From DATGKR01 sp035294565 (lineage in GTDB: Bacteria; Actinomycetota; Acidimicrobiia; Acidimicrobiales; Palsa-688), in contig DATGKR010000092.1 of NCBI GenBank assembly GCA_035294565.1, positions 1-10,109 of the forward strand: a DNA stretch of 10,109 bases, given 5' to 3'. Position 1 is the stretch's first letter, and each line of letters begins with the position of its first letter. The notes under the pieces were generated by a model that ran no database searches, was not told where the DNA came from, and saw nothing but the letters and a program-made list of their open reading frames with translations. Positions 5,358 to 10,109 of this stretch are shown here, piece by piece. Made by a program: the position numbers and the translations under genes.

Positions 5358-7124
5358 TCAGGAGGCGCCGCCGACCACAGGCGCTGGTATCGCCTCTCCC
5401 CCGGTCGATCCGTAGAAGCGGGTTTCGCCGAAGGTGAAAACGCCGCCGTCGGACGCGATCAGCCAGTAGCCCGCTCCGCCGGGCGCGGGGGCCATGCCCA
5501 CCACCGGCTTGGCCAGGCGCAGGTTCCCCGTCGAACCGTAGAAACGGGCGTCGCCGAAACTGAAAACACCACCGTCCGAAGCCACCAGCCAGTAACCACC
5601 GCCATCGGGCGTCGGAGCCATCCCCACCACCGGCTTGGCCAAGCGCAGGTTCCCCGTCGAACCGTGGAACGCCGCCTGCCCGTAGGAGAAGACACCTCCG
5701 TCCTTGGCGACGAGCCAGTACCCCTCGCCGTTTGGATCGACGGCGTCGCCCACGACCGGCTGAGCGAGGTGCACACCGGCGGCGTCACCGAAATGGCCGA
5801 GCGAACCGAACGAGTAGACGCTCCCGTCCGCCCCGGCGAGCTCGTAGCCGTCGAAGAGGTGCGGCGGGCTCGACTCCGCCGCCAGCGCGGCGGGCACGTC
5901 GAGCAGGCCCCCGTTGATCGGGTTGCCGCCGGTCGTCGGCCGAGCCGTGGACTCCAGCAGCTGCGTCACCTGGGCCCCGCTCAACGACGGGTCGGCGGAG
6001 ATCAGCAGGGCTGCTGCAGCCGACACCTGGGGGGCGGCCATCGACGTTCCGCTCTCGACGCACAGGTCCTGGCACGCCGAACCGGCGACGGCGTACGTGG
6101 GCCAGGTCGAGACGATGTTCAGCCCGGGGGCTGCGATGTTGGCCGCCGAGCCCCACTGGGAGAACGGTTGCACCGAACCAGAGTTGTCAGTTGCGGCGAC
6201 CGACAGCACACCCGGGTAGGACGCGGGGTAGGTGTCGGAGTCGAACCCGTCGTTGCCGGCGGCGGCAACGACCACCACGCCGTGCGCTATCGCGTACTCG
6301 ACCGCTGCTTCCTCGTCGGGATCGGGCCCGCAGTCGGTGGGGTCCGCCTGGCAGGAGAAGTTGGCCAGCGACATGTTGATGACCCGGTCGCCCGCGGCGA
6401 CAGCCTCGTAGATCGCGGTGGCCACGTCGGCCGTGTCACCGTTGCCCTGCGAGTCGAGGACCTTGTACTCGTCCACCGTCACGTCCCAGCCGAGCGAAGC
6501 GACGTCCAGGTTGTTGTTGGTGTCAGCGGCGAGGATGCCCGTCACGTGCGTCCCGTGCCCCAGCTGGTCCTCCGGCGACGAGCACAGGGAGTCGTCGGCG
6601 GCGCACACGTCGTGCTGGCCGACGATCTTGCCGGCGAGGTCGGGCTGGTTGGGATCCACGCCGCTGTCGAGGACCGCGACCGTCACACCGCTCCCTTTGG
6701 ACACCGACCAGGCCTGAGGCGCGCCGATGGTGTCGAGGTAGTCCTCGTCGGCGACCACGGGCGAGCCGTTGTCGTCGGTCGTCGGGCAGCCCAGGTAGCA
6801 CGGGTCGTCGGGCGTGGTCTGAGCCGCGTGCACCTTCTGGGCGACTTCGGCGTAGCGGACGCCTGGATGGGAGCGCAGCGCGGCGACCACCCGGCCGGCG
6901 TCGAGGGAGTCGACCCTGATCAGGTAACGGTCGGCGGGGGCGCCCACAGTCTTCGTCGAGGGCAGGGAGGCGAGCAACGGGAAAGGCCGGCCCGAACCGG
7001 GGGAGAACTGCACCACGACCGTCTCTTCGGGCCCGGCCCTCGTAGCGGCCCATGCCGGGGACGGCGCGACGAACGGGACCAAGGACAACGAACCGATCCC
7101 CGCCGCAGCGATCCCCTTCCACAT
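5358..7124 (-). CDS. Secreted S8 family subtilisin-like serine protease with C-terminal repeats
   Basis: A 588-residue exported protease. The signal peptide ends near residue 26 (VAPSPAWA). A propeptide of the inhibitor I9 type follows (about 34-98, with DRYLIRVDSLDAG and HPGVRYAEVAQKV), which folds the enzyme and is then removed. The catalytic domain (about 128-415) has the full triad: Asp153 in VAVLDSGVD, His190 in GHGTHVTG and Ser361 in SGTSMAAP. The oxyanion Asn291 lies in AAAGND. Eight cysteines form four close pairs (109/113, 174/181, 258/265, 351/355), consistent with disulfides outside the cell. Residues 424-588 hold four repeats with G-Y anchors at 426, 468, 510 and 552 (42-residue period), the same family as in the next gene. 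There is no sorting signal or C-terminal membrane anchor, so it is either free or held by the repeats. The ATG start has only a weak AAGG 10 nt upstream. The target protein is unknown; action on the SpoIID-like neighbour or other envelope proteins is speculation. Confidence 0.94.
   Translation of the reverse strand: MWKGIAAAGIGSLSLVPFVAPSPAWAATRAGPEETVVVQFSPGSGRPFPLLASLPSTKTVGAPADRYLIRVDSLDAGRVVAALRSHPGVRYAEVAQKVHAAQTTPDDPCYLGCPTTDDNGSPVVADEDYLDTIGAPQAWSVSKGSGVTVAVLDSGVDPNQPDLAGKIVGQHDVCAADDSLCSSPEDQLGHGTHVTGILAADTNNNLDVASLGWDVTVDEYKVLDSQGNGDTADVATAIYEAVAAGDRVINMSLANFSCQADPTDCGPDPDEEAAVEYAIAHGVVVVAAAGNDGFDSDTYPASYPGVLSVAATDNSGSVQPFSQWGSAANIAAPGLNIVSTWPTYAVAGSACQDLCVESGTSMAAPQVSAAAALLISADPSLSGAQVTQLLESTARPTTGGNPINGGLLDVPAALAAESSPPHLFDGYELAGADGSVYSFGSLGHFGDAAGVHLAQPVVGDAVDPNGEGYWLVAKDGGVFSYGQAAFHGSTGNLRLAKPVVGMAPTPDGGGYWLVASDGGVFSFGDARFYGSTGNLRLAKPVVGMAPAPGGAGYWLIASDGGVFTFGETRFYGSTGGEAIPAPVVGGAS
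5361..5855 (-). repeat. Four tandem 126-bp (42-residue) repeats in the subtilisin gene
   Basis: The units are GYELAGADGSVYSFG (diverged, first), then three close to GYWLVASDGGVFSFGDARFYGSTGNLRLAKPVVGMAP. Around 5498-5545 and 5624-5671 the DNA of neighbouring units is nearly identical at an offset of exactly 126 bp, pointing to recent duplication or gene conversion. The array stops within the next unit, at PAPVVGGAS. Confidence 0.85.
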
Positions 7125-7133
7125 GCGGGCAAG

Positions 7134-7139
7134 ACCTTA
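7134..7139 (-). promoter_or_regulatory. Possible -10 box (TAAGGT) for the subtilisin gene
   Basis: Read on the minus strand, TAAGGT fits TANNNT and ends 9 nt before the ATG at 7124, slightly farther than in the other genes of the window. The internal AAGG could instead act as a weak ribosome site at a 10-nt distance. The 81-bp divergent gap 7125-7205 holds this box and the one for the GT4 gene; no -35 hexamer is clear for either. Confidence 0.35.
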
Positions 7140-7191
7140 TTGCACGCGCAGCGGCAGATAGTGTCACCCGTGCCGCGCTCTTGGAGGCTGG

Positions 7192-7197
7192 TACGTT
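7192..7197 (+). promoter_or_regulatory. -10 box (TACGTT) of a probable leaderless promoter for the GT4 gene
   Basis: TACGTT fits TANNNT and ends 8 nt before the GTG at 7206, with no Shine-Dalgarno sequence between. The box helps choose this GTG, because the reading frame is open far upstream, antisense to the subtilisin gene. Confidence 0.5.
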
Positions 7198-7205
7198 GCC
7201 GGGCC

Positions 7206-8972
7206 GTGCCCGGCCGTGTCGCCTTCGTCCCGGTCCGCTTCGGGCCACAGGTGGTCGGCGGCTCGGAGGCCGTGACCCGGGAGATAGCCGTCGGGCTGGC
7301 CGAGCGCTCCTGGGAGGTCGAGGTGCTCACCACCCGGGTCGTGGATCACGTCACCTGGGCCAACGACCTCCCCGAGGGAACGTCGCTGGAGGACGGGGTG
7401 GTGGTCAGGCGTTTCACGGTCGTGCCCGAATGGTCCGAGGCGGGGTTGAGGGCCCAGCGGCTCATTCAGGACGGCGTCCTCCCCGACCGCGACGAGCAGT
7501 GGTCGTGGGTGAGCTGGCGCTGGCGCGCGCCCGACCTTTTTCATCATCTGCTGAGGTACGGCCGCACGTTCGACTCGGTGGTGTTCTCCCCGTACATGTT
7601 CTGGAACGCCACCGCCTGCCTGGGGGCGGTCGACAACGCCGTCACGATGCCGTGCCTGCACGACGAGTCCTACGCGCGGATGGAGGTCATGCGGCCGGTG
7701 CTCGCCCGCCCCCGGGGCGTGTGGTTCCTCTCCGAACCCGAGCACGCCCTCGCCCACCGTCTCGGCGAGGTCGCCGACCACCACACGGTCACCGGTGCCG
7801 GGGTGCACGTGCCGACTGGCTACCGGCCCGAGCGGTTCCGGGCGAGGTTCGGACTGCACCGGCCCTTCGTCCTCTACGCCGGTAGAAGGGAGAAGGACAA
7901 AGGATGGTCCTGGCTGCTGGATGTCTTCGCCGACGCCACCCGCCGCGGCCTCGACGGAGTCGACCTGCTCACCATCGGATCCGGGAATGCCGAGATACCC
8001 GAGTCGCTGTCCGGCCGGGTGAAAGACCTCGGTTTCGTCAGCGACGATGACCGCAATGACAGCTTTGCCGCCGCCTTGGCTTACGTGCAGCCGAGTCGCA
8101 TGGAGAGCTTCTCGCGCACCATCATGGAGGCGTGGCTGGCCGGGACCCCCGTCCTGGCCGTCGAGGGCAGCGAGGTGGTCGGGTGGCACCTGCAACGCTC
8201 GGGCGGCGGCGTGACCTTCCGCGAAGGGGCGAGCCTGGCGACCCAGTTGAACCGGCTCCTCGCCGACGTCGAGTGGGCTTCGGCGCTTGCCGAACGCGGG
8301 CGACGTTACGTGCTCGGCGAGTACAGCTGGCCGGTCGTGCTCGACCGCATCGAGGCCGACCTGGCCGCTCTGGCGGTGCCGCGCCGCGGCCCGCTCCCCG
8401 CCCCCGGCGGCGGAGGCCCCGCCCTCGTCGTCGGGTCCTACCCGCCGATCCCCTTGCCGTCAGCGCAAGTGACGGTTGCCGAGGTGGAGCGCGCCTGGGC
8501 CGAGGGGATGGGGGTGACCGTCTGCTCGCCCCGGCGCAGCGCCGCCCATCTCGCTGTTTCGGTGCGAGGCATCCTGGCCGGGCGGCGCCTCGACAACGTC
8601 AGGCGCCACACCTGCTCGGCCCGCCTCGTGATGGTGGCCGAGCACGACTTCCCGGTCCCCCGGGGGGGTCTCTTGCGCCGGCTCGCCGCGGCGTGGGTTC
8701 TGTCCCGGGCCTTCCGCGGCTTCGAGCACGTCCGGCTGGTCCGCACCTGCTCCTACGGCCGTGTGGTCGACCGCGTCCTCTCCGCCGGCGCGGACGAGAC
8801 GGTGACCGTCGAGGTGGCCGCCGGCCCGCCGGGGGTGACCCCCGCCGGGCCGCGCGACGTCCCGCTCAGCCAGATGCCCGGGCGGCTCCTGCGCCGTCTC
8901 CTCGGCCCGGGAGGCCGCCGGGCGGCCCGCCGGCTGGCGGCCGTGGTACGGGCGGGCGGGCGGCCGGGATAG
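7206..8972 (+). CDS. GT4-family glycosyltransferase with an extra C-terminal half-GT-like module
   Basis: A 588-residue cytosolic or membrane-associated retaining glycosyltransferase of the GT-B fold. The N-terminal domain opens GRVAFVPVRFGPQVVGGSEA (3-22), with the GGSE donor/acceptor loop at 18-21. The second Rossmann domain has VLYAGRREKDKGW (222-234), where Arg and Lys contact the nucleotide-sugar phosphates, and an E-x7-E pair, Glu300 and Glu308, in PSRMESFSRTIMEAW. The GT4 part ends near 395. A Pro/Gly-rich linker follows, then about 185 residues beginning PALVVGSYPPIPLPSAQ (405-421) that look like the first half of another GT-B enzyme, without a second E-x7-E half. The protein is therefore longer than the usual 370-420. 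The start is GTG 7206, the natural beginning of the first beta strand. It is divergent from the subtilisin gene and overlaps the convergent GT2 gene at its 3' end. A role in surface-glycan assembly is inferred; donor and acceptor are unknown. Confidence 0.9.
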   Translation: MPGRVAFVPVRFGPQVVGGSEAVTREIAVGLAERSWEVEVLTTRVVDHVTWANDLPEGTSLEDGVVVRRFTVVPEWSEAGLRAQRLIQDGVLPDRDEQWSWVSWRWRAPDLFHHLLRYGRTFDSVVFSPYMFWNATACLGAVDNAVTMPCLHDESYARMEVMRPVLARPRGVWFLSEPEHALAHRLGEVADHHTVTGAGVHVPTGYRPERFRARFGLHRPFVLYAGRREKDKGWSWLLDVFADATRRGLDGVDLLTIGSGNAEIPESLSGRVKDLGFVSDDDRNDSFAAALAYVQPSRMESFSRTIMEAWLAGTPVLAVEGSEVVGWHLQRSGGGVTFREGASLATQLNRLLADVEWASALAERGRRYVLGEYSWPVVLDRIEADLAALAVPRRGPLPAPGGGGPALVVGSYPPIPLPSAQVTVAEVERAWAEGMGVTVCSPRRSAAHLAVSVRGILAGRRLDNVRRHTCSARLVMVAEHDFPVPRGGLLRRLAAAWVLSRAFRGFEHVRLVRTCSYGRVVDRVLSAGADETVTVEVAAGPPGVTPAGPRDVPLSQMPGRLLRRLLGPGGRRAARRLAAVVRAGGRPG

Positions 8973-10109
8973 CGGGGCGGTCCTCCCAGGTCATGTCCCG
9001 CTCGGCCCAGCGCTCCCAAACCCGGCGGGGGTCGAGGCGCCAGTCGCGGGCGAGCATGCGTCTGGACGCCACCGCCCACGGCAGCTTCTTTGCCACCTCA
9101 CGCCCGACCCACCCGCGCCAGTCTCTCCTGAGCCGCTGAGCCACCTCTCGGGCTGCGACGTCGGCGGGGGCGTTCCTCACCAGGCACAACAGCGCGTTGC
9201 GCTGCGCCAGGCGTCTCACCGCGAGCGAGGAGGTGCCCCCGCTCGTCGCCGACGAACGGTGGCGCACTGTCCCTGCGGGGTCGTACATCACCTTCAGGCC
9301 GGCGAGCCGGCAGCGCAGGCACCAGTCGGTGTCCTCGTTGTAGGCGAAGAACTCGGGGGCGAACGCACCCAGACGGTGCAAGGTCTCGGCCCGGAAGACG
9401 GGAGCGGTGCCGCTGAAACCGAAACGCTCGGCGGGCTGGTCGAAGCGCCCATCGTCGGGGGCGCCGAGGCCGAACTCGCCGGCGGTCCCGTGCGCCCGCA
9501 GGTACGAGCCGGCGTGGTTGATCACGGGGACAACGGCGCGCGGCTCGACCGGCTCGCCGTCGATGCGCACGTCCGCTCCGTCGCGCCAGGGGACGTAGAA
9601 CGGCTTGGGCCCCGAAGTCCAGCGCCAGTGGCCGCCCTCGCCTTCTTCGAGCTCGTGCAGGCCGGCGCCGACCGCCGTGGCGAGGGCCTCCACGCCGCCC
9701 ACGGTGATCGACCTCACCTGGCGACCGAGGGGGCGCCGGTCGCGGGGCGCGTACCAGGTCTCGTCGTCGAGGACGATCTCGGCGAACTCGCCGGCGAAGA
9801 CGACCTTGGGTGTGACGGCGCCGACGGTGGGGTCCTCGAGCAGCGGGGCCGCCGAGTGCGGCCAGCCGCTGCCGGCCGTGGCGTCGTCGTTGAGCAGCGC
9901 GATCAGGTCGCCGCGCGCGGCTCGCACGCCGGCGGCGACGCCCCCGGCGAACCCGAGGTTCTCCCGGCATTCGACGGTGCGGGCCCCGCCCTCGCGAGCT
10001 ATGGCTGCCGCGGCTCCTCCGGGGGAACCGTTGTCGACCACGATCACCTCGTCCACCCGGTCCACCACGGAGCGGAGGCACGCCTGGAGCCAGTCCCCCG
10101 GCCGGTAGG
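8866..10109 (-). CDS. WbbL-type GT2 family glycosyltransferase, 5' end beyond the window
   Basis: An inverting GT-A-fold glycosyltransferase resembling rhamnosyltransferases of the WbbL/COG1216 group. The reading frame stays open to the right edge and the extra residues (GDWLQACLRSVVDRVDEV) continue the conserved N terminus, so the true start is outside and the GTG at 10068 is not the start. Counting from that GTG: VIVVDNGSPGG (8-18), ENLGFAGG (36-43), the metal/donor motif LLNDDA (58-63), a roughly 90-residue beta-rich insert ending VINHAGSYL (182-190) that is usual in actinobacterial members, FSGTAPVFR (218-226), and the acceptor-side motif FFAYNEDTDWCLR (240-252). The C terminus carries a basic helical region and a Pro/Gly-rich tail. 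There is no transmembrane segment. It probably adds a sugar such as rhamnose to a lipid-linked or surface glycan, but the donor is not certain. Its last 107 bp overlap the GT4 gene on the other strand. Confidence 0.92.
   Translation of the reverse strand, partial: YRPGDWLQACLRSVVDRVDEVIVVDNGSPGGAAAAIAREGGARTVECRENLGFAGGVAAGVRAARGDLIALLNDDATAGSGWPHSAAPLLEDPTVGAVTPKVVFAGEFAEIVLDDETWYAPRDRRPLGRQVRSITVGGVEALATAVGAGLHELEEGEGGHWRWTSGPKPFYVPWRDGADVRIDGEPVEPRAVVPVINHAGSYLRAHGTAGEFGLGAPDDGRFDQPAERFGFSGTAPVFRAETLHRLGAFAPEFFAYNEDTDWCLRCRLAGLKVMYDPAGTVRHRSSATSGGTSSLAVRRLAQRNALLCLVRNAPADVAAREVAQRLRRDWRGWVGREVAKKLPWAVASRRMLARDWRLDPRRVWERWAERDMTWEDRPAIPAARPPVPRPPAGGPPGGLPGRGDGAGAARASG

Noticed and set aside
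5160..7205. A 2-kb open + strand frame running into the GT4 gene, which could make a 1270-residue fusion protein
   Set aside because: It is antisense to the subtilisin, which has a full signal peptide, propeptide and catalytic triad. The translated + strand is Arg/Gly/Val-rich without domains. The GT4 fold starts exactly at the GTG at 7206, behind a TANNNT box.
8132..9139. A 335-codon + strand frame spanning the end of the GT4 gene
   Set aside because: It is an Arg/Pro/Gly-rich shadow frame overlapping both the GT4 and GT2 genes, with no motifs and no ribosome site.

Overview
The window is very GC-rich and almost fully coding, with a strong G/C bias at third codon positions, GTG and probable leaderless starts, and a DivIVA-domain coiled-coil protein. 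Two secreted proteins carry GYWLVASDGG-type repeats, which I associate mainly with Acidimicrobiia and related Actinomycetota. An uncultured or environmental acidimicrobial actinobacterium is the best guess; this is an inference from composition and families, not a database match.

Layout, left to right. (1) A small VOC (glyoxalase-fold) protein on + is convergent with a DivIVA-domain coiled-coil protein on -. (2) Divergent from the DivIVA gene is a small one-pass membrane protein on +, closed by a hairpin that begins in its stop codon. (3) Two nucleotide-sugar genes follow on +: an RmlC-like epimerase lacking the usual lysine, then GDP-mannose 4,6-dehydratase (gmd). Each has its own TANNNT box 6-7 nt before the ATG, and a hairpin separates them. 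(4) A 94-bp convergent gap holds a 32-bp-period tandem repeat. (5) Two secreted proteins lie in tandem on -: a SpoIID/LytB-type peptidoglycan protein and an S8 subtilisin with a propeptide. Both end in 42-residue repeats of the same family. (6) Divergent from the subtilisin is a GT4 glycosyltransferase on + with an extra half-glycosyltransferase module at its C terminus. It is convergent with, and overlaps by 107 bp, a WbbL-type GT2 glycosyltransferase on - that runs off the right edge.

The theme is the cell envelope. Gmd and the RmlC-like enzyme would supply or modify deoxysugar nucleotides, and the GT4 and GT2 enzymes would assemble a surface glycan. The SpoIID-like protein and the subtilisin would act outside the membrane on peptidoglycan and proteins, and DivIVA-like scaffolds usually mark poles or septa. 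Most genes seem to be transcribed singly from short, often leaderless promoters rather than as one operon. No RNA genes, insertion sequences, CRISPR arrays or phage genes were seen. I see no clear new defence or mobile system. The most unusual material is the shared repeat module on two different secreted enzymes, the intergenic repeat, and the composite GT4.
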